Part shown: in pieces, positions 11,906-19,814 of the stretch | How positions within the stretch are numbered: the first letter of the stretch is position 1 | How the letters are laid out: every line of letters begins with the position of its first letter | Source of the DNA: Anaerolineae bacterium | GTDB lineage: Bacteria > Chloroflexota > Anaerolineae > Promineifilales > Promineifilaceae | Reading direction: 5' to 3' | Assembly (NCBI GenBank): GCA_020848035.1 | Contig: JADLAX010000041.1 | Span: 1 to 46,613 of the forward strand | DNA length: 46,613 nt | Made by a program: the position numbers and the translations under genes | Notes under the pieces: model-generated | What the model saw: only the letters and a program-made list of their open reading frames with translations | Database searches by the model: none | What the model was told of the DNA's origin: nothing

Positions 11906-12637
11906 TTCCCAGGGGGTCCATTCGCCGTGGGCGTTGAGGATGTGGGGCACACCTTCCTCGTTCCAGTGGATAAACTGCCCGGCGTTGAGGATGATGGCGA
12001 CGCGGGTGCGGGCAACTTTTTCGTCGGTGGTGGTGTCGTTGAGGCCCCAGGCGGTGTAAATCTGGCCGTTGATGCGGCTGATGGTGCGTTTATCGCGGAA
12101 GCCCATGCGGGCGGCGATTTGTTCGTTGCTCATGCCCTGGGCCACCATGCGGGCGACGGCCTGCTCGTTGGGTTCCAGGATGTCCATGGGGGCGTTTTCA
12201 TCTTTGCGGCGCACTTCCTGCACACGGGATTCGATGTCGGGGTCGATGAAGGAACGGCCGTTTACCGCGTCTTCCAACAACGGCACAATCATCGTGGGCA
12301 GGAGGTAGTTGGATTTGCGTACGTAGGCGTAGTGGCTGAGGATGCCGCTGCGGCGAAAGGCCCGGTAGTAGTCGTCGTCGTCCTGGATGGAGTAAAAGAC
12401 AACGGGCAAACGGGGAAATTCGCGGCGGATGGCAACTGCCGTTTCAATCCCATTCATCACCCCGGCCAGCTGTACATCCATCAGAATGACGTTGGGTGCC
12501 TGGCCCAGGCAAAATTCCAGCGCTTCTTCGCCGGTGGGACAATCGTGCACCACCTGAACCGAGCCTAAATCTTGCAATCCCGCTTTGAGCGCCGGGCGTA
12601 GTTTTTCATTATCTTCAACGATGAGTAATTTCAGCAT
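11903..12637 (-). CDS. NarL/FixJ-type response regulator
   Basis: A 244-aa two-domain response regulator. The receiver has the acidic pocket VEDN at 7-10, the phospho-acceptor D54 in ILMDVQ and K108 in VRKSN. The C-terminal part (about 150-215) is a LuxR-like helix-turn-helix with ARMVAQGMSNEQIAARMGF. The linker and C-terminus are longer than in standard NarL proteins, and the HTH region is followed by about 30 residues ending in GEWTPWE. I start it at 12637, where AAGGAT precedes the ATG; an upstream ATG at 12676 would add 13 atypical residues. It is transcribed just ahead of the histidine kinase, its likely partner. Confidence 0.9.
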   Translation of the reverse strand: MLKLLIVEDNEKLRPALKAGLQDLGSVQVVHDCPTGEEALEFCLGQAPNVILMDVQLAGVMNGIETAVAIRREFPRLPVVFYSIQDDDDYYRAFRRSGILSHYAYVRKSNYLLPTMIVPLLEDAVNGRSFIDPDIESRVQEVRRKDENAPMDILEPNEQAVARMVAQGMSNEQIAARMGFRDKRTISRINGQIYTAWGLNDTTTDEKVARTRVAIILNAGQFIHWNEEGVPHILNAHGEWTPWE

Positions 12638-12770
12638 GGGGTAACAATCCTTCTTTCGCTGAAAATGTTCAAGCACTTGAGTGCCTTGTTGTTGGCAATT
12701 AAAGCGTCGTTTGTTGGCGACAGTTCTTTTATGCTGTGGCCATCATTCAATCTGACGGGAGCTTTATACG

Positions 12771-13181
12771 ATGCTTAATCTAAAACAACGCGAACAAAAA
12801 AGCAATATGGGCGGGCAACGGCCGTTTCTCATTCTGGCACTTGTTGTGTTAATCGCCACCGCCCTCTTCCCCTTTGGCTGGCTGGCGACGGTCTGGCCGG
12901 GCTTCAGCGCCGTGGCCGACTTCATTTTTGGCACCGAACTGGCGCACATCATTGGCCATTTTACCGTTTTTGCGCTGCTGGGTGGCGGTGTTTTGCTAAT
13001 TTTCCCCCGCCTGCGACAGCGCTTCTGGTTGTACTTTAGCCTCATGCTGCTGTTGGGCTTCATGCAGGAATTTCTGCAAATTGCCTCCTTCAAACATTAC
13101 ATCCCGGCCTGGGATGAGGTGCTGGATTTGACGATAGATTTGCTGGGCGCAGGCACGGTTTTTTATTTTTCGAAGCGGTAA
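12771..13181 (+). CDS. VanZ-like membrane protein
   Basis: A 136-aa protein with four hydrophobic segments and the VanZ-family features: conserved H-x-x-x-H/F region (HIIGHFTVFALLG) and the later GFMQEFLQ and WDEVLDLTIDLLGA motifs. VanZ of enterococci lowers teicoplanin sensitivity, but the wider family is of unknown function in the cell envelope. GGGAG lies upstream of the ATG. It opens a plus-strand run of membrane and envelope genes to 17380. Confidence 0.85.
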   Translation: MLNLKQREQKSNMGGQRPFLILALVVLIATALFPFGWLATVWPGFSAVADFIFGTELAHIIGHFTVFALLGGGVLLIFPRLRQRFWLYFSLMLLLGFMQEFLQIASFKHYIPAWDEVLDLTIDLLGAGTVFYFSKR

Positions 13182-13186
13182 ATGAG

Positions 13187-13253
13187 GCGATTAGCGATTG
13201 GAGATTGGCAATTTTTGCTATCCATCTCCAATTTCTACTCTCCACTCACTTTT
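13187..13253. repeat. Heptamer quasi-palindrome (GATTGGA unit)
   Basis: GATTGGAGATTGG on the left and ATCTCCAATTTC-like sequence on the right form an imperfect hairpin between the VanZ-like and DUF4153 genes. A relative with 11-bp perfect arms lies at 17408-17466. Confidence 0.65.
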
Positions 13254-13265
13254 TTTGGAGCAAAC

Positions 13266-14885
13266 ATGGAAACCACACACGACGAACTCATTGCTAAACC
13301 AACTGAATCCGCAAAACCTTTCCCGCTGCGTGCCCCGGTGCGGCTGGTGCAAACGGCCGTTACCCTCAGCATCCTGGCCGATTGGCTGTTTTACGACAAG
13401 CCGCTGGGCGTCTCGCTGCTGCTGTTTGTGGCGCTGGTGGTGGGTGGGCTGTGGTGGAACGGCCGTCACGAAGCCATCCCCGCCGCCAAGCGCAACCTGT
13501 GGCTGCTGCTGCCGCTGGGCTTTTTTGCCAGCATGGCCATGCTGCGCACCAACAGTACGCTGACCACGCTGAACGTGCTGGCTGTGCTCTGCCTGCTGGC
13601 TTACCTGGCTTTCTTTTACGCCGCCGGGCGCGTAGAAAACCTGAATTTGCTGGGCTACGCCCTGCTGCCGCTGCGCGTGTTTGGCGGCAGTCTGGCGCTG
13701 TCGGCCCCGGTGATTGGGCCGACAGTGCAGGAGATGAAGCAGAGCGGCAACGGCCGTCGCCGCCTGCTGCCGCTGCTGCGGGGGCTGCTGCTGGCCCTGC
13801 CCGTGCTGCTGGTCTTCACCTACTTGCTCAGCTCGGCCGACCTCATCTTTGCCGATTATGTGGCAGATCTTTTCTCGCTAGACATCTTCGACCGCGTGGC
13901 CGAGTGGATCTGGCGCGGCACGATCATTGTGCTGCTGAGCGTACTGCTGGCCGGTGGCCTGGCCCTGGCGCTCACTCGCCGCGCTGAGGACGAGGAGCAA
14001 AGCGCCCTGGAGCGCGGCCTGGCGCAGCTGCCAGGCCATTTGGCCATCGGTTTTATCGAGACGACGACCATTTTGGTGCTGGTGAACATGCTATTTGCCG
14101 CCTTTGTCAGTATTCAGTTCACCTACCTGTTTGGCGGCGCGGCCAACGTCACCGAGGCGGGCTACACCTTTGCCGATTACGCCCGGCGCGGCTTTTTTGA
14201 GCTGTTGACGGTGGCGATTTTGACCATGCTGCTGGTTTTGGGGCTGAACTGGCTGGCCCGACGGGAAAACAAGGGGCAAATCCGTCTGTTCAACGGGTTG
14301 GGCAGCGTGCTTGTCGGGCTGGTACTGGTGATGTTGGTCTCCGCCTGGCGGCGCATGGCGCTGTACGAGGCCGCCTTTGGCTACACCGAGCTGCGGCTGA
14401 TTGTGTACGTCTGCATGGCCTGGCTGGCCGTCACCCTGGTCTGGTTTTGGCTCACGCTGTGGCTGCGGCCAGACCGTTTTGCCATCGGGGCGCTGCTGGC
14501 GGTGATGGGTTTTGTGGCCACGCTGAACCTGATCAACCCGGACGCGTTTATCGCCCGGCAAAACCTGGACCGGTACGGCCGTAGCGGCGATCTGGATGTG
14601 GCGTACCTGGCCAGCCTGTCCGACGATGCCGTGCCGCAGCTGGTGCGCGGCCTCAACCTGGCCGTGGGTGATGCCGAAAAGCAGCTGACGCCTGCCTGTG
14701 CCGACGCTTGGATGATGGACTATGAAGAAGTGGATTGTTATGCCACGCCGTATGAAATTATTTGGGAAGAGCTGAACGGCCGTTACCAATCCCTTGCCAC
14801 CGACACTACCTGGCAGCGCTGGACCTCGTTTAACGTGGCCCGCTGGCAGGCGTGGGGGGCGTTGGGCTTTTTGGCCGAATCGTAG
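13266..14885 (+). CDS. DUF4153 (DUF4173-like) multi-pass membrane protein
   Basis: A 539-aa protein with about twelve predicted transmembrane helices and a cytoplasmic or periplasmic tail of about 80 residues with paired cysteines (ACADAW and DCYATPY). The segment LLPLRVFGGSLALSAPVIGP and the later YTFADYARRGFFELLTVAIL are typical of DUF4153/DUF4173 proteins, whose function is unknown. The start at 13266 is chosen because GGAG precedes it; the open frame upstream to 13182 runs through a repeat. Four ACGGCCGT motifs fall in the gene. Downstream a double hairpin follows the stop codon. Confidence 0.88.
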   Translation: METTHDELIAKPTESAKPFPLRAPVRLVQTAVTLSILADWLFYDKPLGVSLLLFVALVVGGLWWNGRHEAIPAAKRNLWLLLPLGFFASMAMLRTNSTLTTLNVLAVLCLLAYLAFFYAAGRVENLNLLGYALLPLRVFGGSLALSAPVIGPTVQEMKQSGNGRRRLLPLLRGLLLALPVLLVFTYLLSSADLIFADYVADLFSLDIFDRVAEWIWRGTIIVLLSVLLAGGLALALTRRAEDEEQSALERGLAQLPGHLAIGFIETTTILVLVNMLFAAFVSIQFTYLFGGAANVTEAGYTFADYARRGFFELLTVAILTMLLVLGLNWLARRENKGQIRLFNGLGSVLVGLVLVMLVSAWRRMALYEAAFGYTELRLIVYVCMAWLAVTLVWFWLTLWLRPDRFAIGALLAVMGFVATLNLINPDAFIARQNLDRYGRSGDLDVAYLASLSDDAVPQLVRGLNLAVGDAEKQLTPACADAWMMDYEEVDCYATPYEIIWEELNGRYQSLATDTTWQRWTSFNVARWQAWGALGFLAES

Positions 14886-14932
14886 CCGCGCTTTCTTAGC
14901 GCGTAAGCACGCGGATTGGAATCCGCGCCTAC
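14882..14932. repeat. GC-rich double-hairpin intergenic element (REP-like)
   Basis: Two adjacent stems, CGCGCT/AGCGCG and GCGGATT/AATCCGC, with partly complementary outer ends (GTAG and CTAC). It begins inside the DUF4153 stop codon and ends before the next gene. Elements of this style (GTAG...GCGGATTCCAATCCGC) recur in many environmental genomes. It may terminate or attenuate transcription. Confidence 0.55.
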
Positions 14933-14952
14933 AAAAAACGGAGAGAGAATCA

Positions 14953-15987
14953 GTGGAAGTAGCATCTAAAGCAACAAAAACAACCAGATTGATCATCAAA
15001 CGGCCGTTCCTCTGGCTGATCTTCATCATGGTGCTGGCAGTGGCTGGTGGGCTGGTGTATCGGGAGTTAACGGCCGTTCACCTGGGCCAAGCTTCGGTGG
15101 GGCTGACCCCGCTGACGGATCTGGGGCGCGGCACCTACCACGGGGCACAGGGAGGTCTGTACCCCGGCGGCAGCAATGAACGTCCGTCGGCCCATGAGGC
15201 GGCGGGTATTAAAATTGCGCAGGAGATACGGCCGTTGGCCAGCGATGGTTCGGTGGATGAGCAAAACGGCAAAATTGGCTTTGTCGCCGTGGGCATGTCG
15301 AACACGATGATGGAGTTTGCCGTCTTTTTAGAGCAGTCAGACCAGATTCCCCAGCTAAATCCGGCGGTGGTGCTGGTGAACGGCGCGGAAATGCACAAGG
15401 CATCCCAATTTGTGGCCGATCCCACCGACGATTACTGGGCCACCCTTGATGAGCGCATCACCACGGCGGGCCTGAGTGATGCCCAGGTGCAGGTCGTCTG
15501 GCTGAAGGAGGCGCGGGCCAGCAACAATCTGCCCTTTCCCCTCGACGCCCTGCTGCTAAAAGCCGATTTACGTGAAATCATTGAAAACTTATCGGCCAAA
15601 TTCCCTAACTTGAAAATGGTGTACCTCTCCAGCCGGACCTACGGCGGGTATGCCACCACCGATCTCAGCCCGGAGCCACACGCTTACCAATCGGCCTTTG
15701 CCGTTAAGTGGCTCATCGAGGACCAGATTGAGGGCAAAGTTGGCCTGAACTATGACCCAAACCAGGGCACGGTGTACGCACCGTGGCTGAGCTGGGGGCC
15801 GTATTTGTGGGCCGATGGCGTAGCGGGTGAAGCCACCGGCATCGTTTGGGAGCAGTCGGACTTTTCCTACGACGGCACGCACACTTCCCCTGCCGGGCGG
15901 GCCAAGGTGGCGGGGCTGCTGCACCACTTTTTGCGCACAGATGTAACGGCCGTTCCCTGGTTTCTAACGCTGGAGTCTGTGCAATGA
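14953..15987 (+). CDS. Membrane-anchored SGNH-like hydrolase
   Basis: A 344-aa protein with an N-terminal signal anchor (about residues 17-37, PFLWLIFIMVLAVAGGLVY) and a long extracytoplasmic domain. The serine block is VGMSNTMMEF, the block with Asn/Gly resembles SGNH esterases, and DGTHTSPAGRAKVA near the C-terminus supplies the Asp-His pair. It may remove acyl groups from envelope glycans, but the substrate is not visible. The GTG at 14953 is preceded by GGAGAGAGA; the open frame extends upstream over the DUF4153 end but is not coding there. The stop overlaps the next ATG as ATGA, so translation is coupled to the DUF1361 gene. Confidence 0.8.
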   Translation: MEVASKATKTTRLIIKRPFLWLIFIMVLAVAGGLVYRELTAVHLGQASVGLTPLTDLGRGTYHGAQGGLYPGGSNERPSAHEAAGIKIAQEIRPLASDGSVDEQNGKIGFVAVGMSNTMMEFAVFLEQSDQIPQLNPAVVLVNGAEMHKASQFVADPTDDYWATLDERITTAGLSDAQVQVVWLKEARASNNLPFPLDALLLKADLREIIENLSAKFPNLKMVYLSSRTYGGYATTDLSPEPHAYQSAFAVKWLIEDQIEGKVGLNYDPNQGTVYAPWLSWGPYLWADGVAGEATGIVWEQSDFSYDGTHTSPAGRAKVAGLLHHFLRTDVTAVPWFLTLESVQ

Positions 15988-16652
15988 TGTCTAACTCGAC
16001 CCGCCATACACTTCTGCTGCTGGCCGCGCTGCTGTTCACTTCCAGCCTGGCAGCCACCATGTGGTTTGTCCGCTTTCTCTACACGGAGAGCGTTGGCTTT
16101 TTCTTCCTGCTGTGGAACCTGTTCCTGGCCTGGCTGCCGGTGCTGTTTGCCCTGCTGGCCCGGCGCAGTGGTGCCAGTAAGATGGGGCGCTGGCTGTGGG
16201 GCGGGCTGTGGCTGCTCTTTTTTCCCAATTCGCCTTACCTGCTCACTGACTTGCTGCATTTGGGGCGATTGGGCCTGGTGCCGCTCTGGTACGACCTGAT
16301 CATGCTGCTGACCTTTGCCCTGGCCGGTCTCTTTTTGGGGCTGGCGTCACTCTACTGGCTGCATGATCTGGTTACTCGAACCTGGAACTGGCTGGCAGGC
16401 TGGCTGTTTGTGCTGGTGGTGCTGGGGCTGAGCAGTTTTGGCGTGTACATCGGCCGTTTTTTGCGCTGGAACAGCTGGGATGTCTTTCTCAACCCCACCG
16501 TTTTGCTGCGCGATCTGGCCGACCATTTGCTGGTGCGCAGCCAGTTTTTGGAAACGGCCGTGGTGACGCTGCTGTTAACGGCCGTGTTTATCGTCTCCTA
16601 CTTCATCGTCTTTGCCCTGCCGCCGCAGCTGGTTGTGAGTAGTGAACGGTGA
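15984..16652 (+). CDS. DUF1361 membrane protein
   Basis: A 222-aa protein with about six transmembrane helices. The loop FPNSPYLLTDLLHL and the later GVYIGRFLRWNSWDV are the signature of DUF1361, a family of unknown function. Its ATG overlaps the stop of the SGNH-like gene (ATGA), indicating translational coupling and perhaps a joint envelope role. The last residues (VVSSER) and the stop come from the edge of a heptamer repeat that continues into the spacer. Confidence 0.9.
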   Translation: MMSNSTRHTLLLLAALLFTSSLAATMWFVRFLYTESVGFFFLLWNLFLAWLPVLFALLARRSGASKMGRWLWGGLWLLFFPNSPYLLTDLLHLGRLGLVPLWYDLIMLLTFALAGLFLGLASLYWLHDLVTRTWNWLAGWLFVLVVLGLSSFGVYIGRFLRWNSWDVFLNPTVLLRDLADHLLVRSQFLETAVVTLLLTAVFIVSYFIVFALPPQLVVSSER

Positions 16653-16724
16653 AAGAGTGAAAAGTGAAAAGTGAAAAGTGAACGCCACTTTTTACTTATC
16701 ACTTTTCACTTTTAACTTATCACC
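16641..16724. repeat. Heptamer quasi-palindrome (GTGAAAA unit)
   Basis: Three to five GTGAAAA units followed by the reverse complement (CACTTTT, TCACTTTT) give a long imperfect hairpin. The left edge supplies the end of the DUF1361 gene. Related copies lie at 23420, 33912, 36354 and 38643. Confidence 0.85.
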
Positions 16725-16741
16725 GGCCTTGGGAGGAAAAG

Positions 16742-17380
16742 ATGGATCACTCACTCAGTTCAGATGATTTGTACCGTCCGGATTTCCCATCGTTGGGGCT
16801 GTTTTCCACCTGGTTTGGCGTGGTGCTGATTGGGGTAACGGCCGTTCTGCAAACCGGCCAATCAAACCAGGGCCGCAGCTGGGCTGATCCGCTGGTGGAA
16901 GGGCTGCAATTTGTGCTGCTGGCGCTGATTTTGGCGTCGCTGTTTTACCTGCCGTTTCGCGCCGAGCGGGGCATGAAGTGGGCGGCGCTGCCCCTGGCCA
17001 TCAACATTTTCACGCTCATCATCGTGCAGCTGGTGCCCTTTGCCGACCTCTGGGAGACGGCCCGTTTCCAGGTGCGCCAGGGGCAGTACGAGGCGGTGGT
17101 GGCGCTGGTGGAAGCGGGTGAACTGGTGCCTGGCGAAAGCGGGGTAATTTATCTGGCCGAACCGTACCGCTACCTGTCAACGGACAACGGCCGTATCGCC
17201 ATTCAAACTGAGGGGGATACCACCGCCATCTTTTTCTTCAACGAGCGCAACGCGCCGCGCAACTTTTCCGGCTACCTCTATCGCAGCGACAACAACCCAC
17301 CGCAGCAGGGTGATTTTCAAGGCCGCTGGCGCTACGTGGAGCAAATACGGCCGCATTGGTACTTTTGCATTTCGGAGTAG
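16742..17380 (+). CDS. Unknown membrane protein (212 aa)
   Basis: I do not recognise the family. Three hydrophobic segments are visible (about 20-37, 56-76 and 82-100), followed by a soluble domain of about 110 residues rich in beta structure with RYLSTDNGRIAIQ and YLYRSDN. The layout suggests a membrane-tethered extracytoplasmic domain. GGGAGG lies just before the ATG, a strong Shine-Dalgarno site. It closes the plus-strand group that begins with the VanZ-like gene and likely shares its envelope context. Confidence 0.75.
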   Translation: MDHSLSSDDLYRPDFPSLGLFSTWFGVVLIGVTAVLQTGQSNQGRSWADPLVEGLQFVLLALILASLFYLPFRAERGMKWAALPLAINIFTLIIVQLVPFADLWETARFQVRQGQYEAVVALVEAGELVPGESGVIYLAEPYRYLSTDNGRIAIQTEGDTTAIFFFNERNAPRNFSGYLYRSDNNPPQQGDFQGRWRYVEQIRPHWYFCISE

Positions 17381-17407
17381 GTGGTTAGAAGGTGGGATGA
17401 GTAGTCT

Positions 17408-17466
17408 GTAGGAGAGTAGAGATTGGAGATTAAGCGGGTTTCTATTCTCCAATCTCCAATCTCAAT
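17408..17466. repeat. Heptamer quasi-palindrome (GATTGGA unit)
   Basis: GAGATTGGAGA and its exact reverse complement TCTCCAATCTC form the arms, between two convergent genes. Second copy of the class at 13187-13253. Confidence 0.75.
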
Positions 17467-17468
17467 TT

Positions 17469-18224
17469 TTACGCTGTTTCCACCGTAGTCCCCGGCGGGA
17501 CGACCAAAATAATGGTGTTTGGCTCGTTGGAAACGGCCGTTACCAGCTTCATGCCCGGCGGTAGTTTGATAGAAACGGCCGTCGCTGGCATTTTGTTGTC
17601 GTCGGGAATCACAATGGGATCGGGCAAAATGATGGGCACGATGTTGTCAGCAGCGGCTTCTGCTTCCAGGGTGATGCCATCAATGAAAAAGTCCTTTTTG
17701 CGCGCCCATTTACTTTTAAGCCGAATTTCAATAACGGCCGTGCCGTTGCCCGGTACCGAAAAGGTGAGCATGTGGCGGTACCATTTGCGGCTGCCCATTT
17801 TGCCACCGTTGGCCCACTCCCCTTCCCCGTTAACCCACACACCCGATTCCGCGCCGTAGGGATCGGGGTCGTCGTACAAAACGGCCAGAACCGGCACCAC
17901 AAGGGTGGCTTCGCTGCCCGGCTTGAGGCCAGTGACCACCTGCTTCAGCTCCACGCCAAACGAACTGCCCGCATGAAACACTTTGTAGGTGGTGTCCCCC
18001 GCTAAAATCAGAGCGTCTTTACCGCCTAACCGCTCGTTGGGCGGCAGTTGGTCGGCCAGCTTGTGCACACATTCTGGCACGCCCCCCGCAGCATCCCCCG
18101 CACCAAACAACGACTCTCCCGGATTGATGCAGCGCAGTGTCCAGCCGTTGGGCTGCTGGTTGATCAAGGTGCCGTATGGCGGCAAATTGGTCCATCCTTC
18201 GGTAAATGATCCATTTTTTAACAT
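17469..18224 (-). CDS. Unknown beta-rich protein, carbohydrate-binding-like
   Basis: A 251-aa protein without signal peptide. The N-terminal 185 residues read like a jelly-roll beta-sandwich: a start LKNGSFTEGW, a middle YKVFHAGSSFGVELKQ, and a late FFIDGITLEAE, the order often seen in carbohydrate-binding or DUF642-like domains. A proline-rich linker (IVPIILPDPIVIPDD) leads to a short beta domain that ends in PPGTTVETA. Function is not known. AAGGGG precedes the ATG. Upstream is a TATAAT promoter at 18287 and, in the leader, a perfect 17-bp palindrome. It is divergent from the SPFH gene. Confidence 0.7.
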   Translation of the reverse strand: MLKNGSFTEGWTNLPPYGTLINQQPNGWTLRCINPGESLFGAGDAAGGVPECVHKLADQLPPNERLGGKDALILAGDTTYKVFHAGSSFGVELKQVVTGLKPGSEATLVVPVLAVLYDDPDPYGAESGVWVNGEGEWANGGKMGSRKWYRHMLTFSVPGNGTAVIEIRLKSKWARKKDFFIDGITLEAEAAADNIVPIILPDPIVIPDDNKMPATAVSIKLPPGMKLVTAVSNEPNTIILVVPPGTTVETA

Positions 18225-18248
18225 CGGGAACCCCTTTTACCTGTAGTG

Positions 18249-18265
18249 TACACACCTGGTGTGTA
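18249..18265. promoter_or_regulatory. Perfect 17-bp palindrome, operator candidate
   Basis: TACACACCTGGTGTGTA has 8-bp perfect arms around a central T. It lies in the predicted leader of the minus-strand beta-rich gene, between its promoter and its Shine-Dalgarno site, and is a likely repressor site. Confidence 0.55.
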
Positions 18266-18286
18266 ACGATTGACGAGTTGGAAAAG

Positions 18287-18316
18287 ATTATAAGGGTTTA
18301 AAAACGGCTTTTGCAA
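18287..18316 (-). promoter_or_regulatory. Promoter of the beta-rich protein gene
   Basis: On the minus strand TTGCAA (18311-18316) and TATAAT (18287-18292) with an 18-bp spacer. The leader to the ATG is about 55 nt. Confidence 0.5.
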
Positions 18317-18321
18317 CCCTA

Positions 18322-18350
18322 TTGACAAAGTGTATTTGCTACACTATACT
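18322..18350 (+). promoter_or_regulatory. Promoter of the SPFH gene with overlapping operator
   Basis: TTGACA (18322-18327), 17-bp spacer, TATACT (18345-18350). The spacer itself contains the palindrome AGTGTATTTGCTACACT (18329-18345), whose end overlaps the -10 box. A protein bound there would block RNA polymerase. Confidence 0.75.
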
Positions 18351-18360
18351 GTCGGCAATA

Positions 18361-18377
18361 AGTGTGATAAATACACT
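18361..18377. promoter_or_regulatory. Second 17-bp operator-like site of the SPFH gene
   Basis: AGTGTGATAAATACACT repeats the architecture AGTGT-N7-ACACT of the site at 18329-18345, 32 bp (three helical turns) further on and just after the expected transcription start. Two equal sites on one face of the DNA suggest cooperative repression. AGTGTA/TACACT half-sites recall GntR/YtrA-type operators, with a different spacing. Confidence 0.5.
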
Positions 18378-18402
18378 AAATCGATTGTAAAGGAGTGTTC
18401 TC

Positions 18403-19281
18403 ATGTTTAAATTATGGGTAATTTTGACGGTTGGTACAATGGGTGCGGCGGTAGTCTGGGGTGGCCTGGTGTTGTGGGCAACGGCCGTTGCGCTCCTCGT
18501 TCTGCTGGCTGTTTGGGCCTATCAACGCTATGGATTTATTGATATTCCCGAAATGGAAGTGGGCGTTGTGTTTAACAAAAAGCGGCAGACGTTTGCCCGT
18601 TTTGTGCCCGATGGGCGGCATCCCATTAACCCGCTGACCGAAGAATTAACGCACACGATTCCCACCAACGCGGGGTCGGCCAACGGCCGTTGCCTGGGGG
18701 TGCAAACCAACGGCGGCATTTCGCTGGATGTGGAGTGGAGCGTCAATTTTGACATCGATCCGTTCCAGATCAAACCCGCATCCCGGCCCAAGCTGGCCCG
18801 CAATCTGCCCAAGAAGGCCAACAGCATTGTCACCAAACACCTGGAAAATTGTCTGCGCCATGTCATCGGCGAGATGACCGTTGACCAGATTTGTGAACCC
18901 GGCGCAACACCGCGCCTGGAGCGGGCAGTGCGCCAGCAGCTCACGGCTCGATTGGCCGAAGTGGGCTTCTCTTTCTCACGAGTGATGGTGGGGGCCATCG
19001 ACATGCCGCGCCACGTTAAGGCGGCATTGGAAGCGGTGCAAGAGCGGGCCGTGCAAACCGAAAATGAAGCACGTGCCCTGGCGCGGCTGCACGAGGTCAT
19101 TAGCCAATTCTCAGAAGCGGATATGCAACGGCTGATGGAACTTGAGCGAATTCACACTTTGGGGCAAAATGGGGTCACATTGGTCTATCCTACGGCCGTA
19201 ACCCACACCGCTCCGGCAGGACGGCCGTCTTACGCCCGAGTGAGCAACGGCCGTACCCCGCTCCGCACCGGACTATCCTAG
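18403..19281 (+). CDS. SPFH/Band 7 domain protein
   Basis: A 292-aa protein with an N-terminal hydrophobic double segment (residues 3-45), then an SPFH (stomatin/prohibitin/flotillin) domain from about 45 to 215 with the typical EVGVVFNKKRQ start and VDQICEPGATPRLERAVRQQL helical region, then a short alanine/glutamate-rich coiled coil. Such proteins oligomerise on the membrane and scaffold other proteins or proteases; the partner here is not adjacent. AGGAG precedes the ATG. Promoter and two operator-like palindromes lie immediately upstream. The last 40 residues hold three ACGGCCGT-derived segments and are probably unstructured. Confidence 0.85.
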   Translation: MFKLWVILTVGTMGAAVVWGGLVLWATAVALLVLLAVWAYQRYGFIDIPEMEVGVVFNKKRQTFARFVPDGRHPINPLTEELTHTIPTNAGSANGRCLGVQTNGGISLDVEWSVNFDIDPFQIKPASRPKLARNLPKKANSIVTKHLENCLRHVIGEMTVDQICEPGATPRLERAVRQQLTARLAEVGFSFSRVMVGAIDMPRHVKAALEAVQERAVQTENEARALARLHEVISQFSEADMQRLMELERIHTLGQNGVTLVYPTAVTHTAPAGRPSYARVSNGRTPLRTGLS

Positions 19282-19355
19282 AGAGAGCTTCTTTTCAGAT
19301 TCGTAGTCGAGTAGCTGATGGAATAATTTATGAGTTACTCACAAAAAATTATTTT

Positions 19356-19814
19356 ATGAAAATTGCCATTGGTTCTGACGAAAAATGCCACCTCACCGAT
19401 CGCGTGGTCGCCCTCGTTCAAGAAGGCGGCCATGCGGTTGCGCTGTTTGGGCCGCTGCAAGGGGCGGCGCCCCAAGATTGGCCCGCAGTGGCCCGTCAGG
19501 TGGCTGAAGCCGTGGCCAGCGGCGCGGCCGACGAGGGGATTTTGTTCTGCTGGACGGGCACGGGGGTGAGTCTGGCGGCCAACAAGGTGCCCGGCATTCG
19601 CGCCGCCCTGTGCGACGACGCTGAAACAGCCCGTGGTGCCCGGCTGTGGAACAACGCCAACATTCTTTGCCTCTCCATTCGCCGCACCTCTGAGGTGATG
19701 GCTCGGGAGATTCTGGAATCCTGGTTCAGTACCCACTACCTGCCCAACGAGGGCGACGACCGCTGTTTGCGCCAGGTTGACGCGCTGGATGCCGCGTACC
19801 GGGCTACAGAATAA
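19356..19814 (+). CDS. RpiB/LacAB-like protein with altered active site
   Basis: A 152-aa member of the RpiB/LacA/LacB sugar-phosphate isomerase family: start MKIAIGSD, the central GILFCWTGTGVSLAANKVPG and the RAALCDDAETARGARL segment align with ribose-5-phosphate isomerase B. The catalytic Cys is present (C65). However, the usual His in GSDH is replaced (GSDEK), and the ring-opening His of the ARLHNDAN motif is W98 (ARLWNNANI). The enzyme may therefore act on another substrate or be inactive. No Shine-Dalgarno site is visible before the ATG. Its end overlaps the convergent AAA-like gene by 11 bp. Confidence 0.85.
   Translation: MKIAIGSDEKCHLTDRVVALVQEGGHAVALFGPLQGAAPQDWPAVARQVAEAVASGAADEGILFCWTGTGVSLAANKVPGIRAALCDDAETARGARLWNNANILCLSIRRTSEVMAREILESWFSTHYLPNEGDDRCLRQVDALDAAYRATE

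Noticed and set aside
13382..13987. 201-codon frame rich in Ala, Gly and Arg
   Set aside because: It is a shadow of the DUF4153 gene in another frame, produced by high GC.
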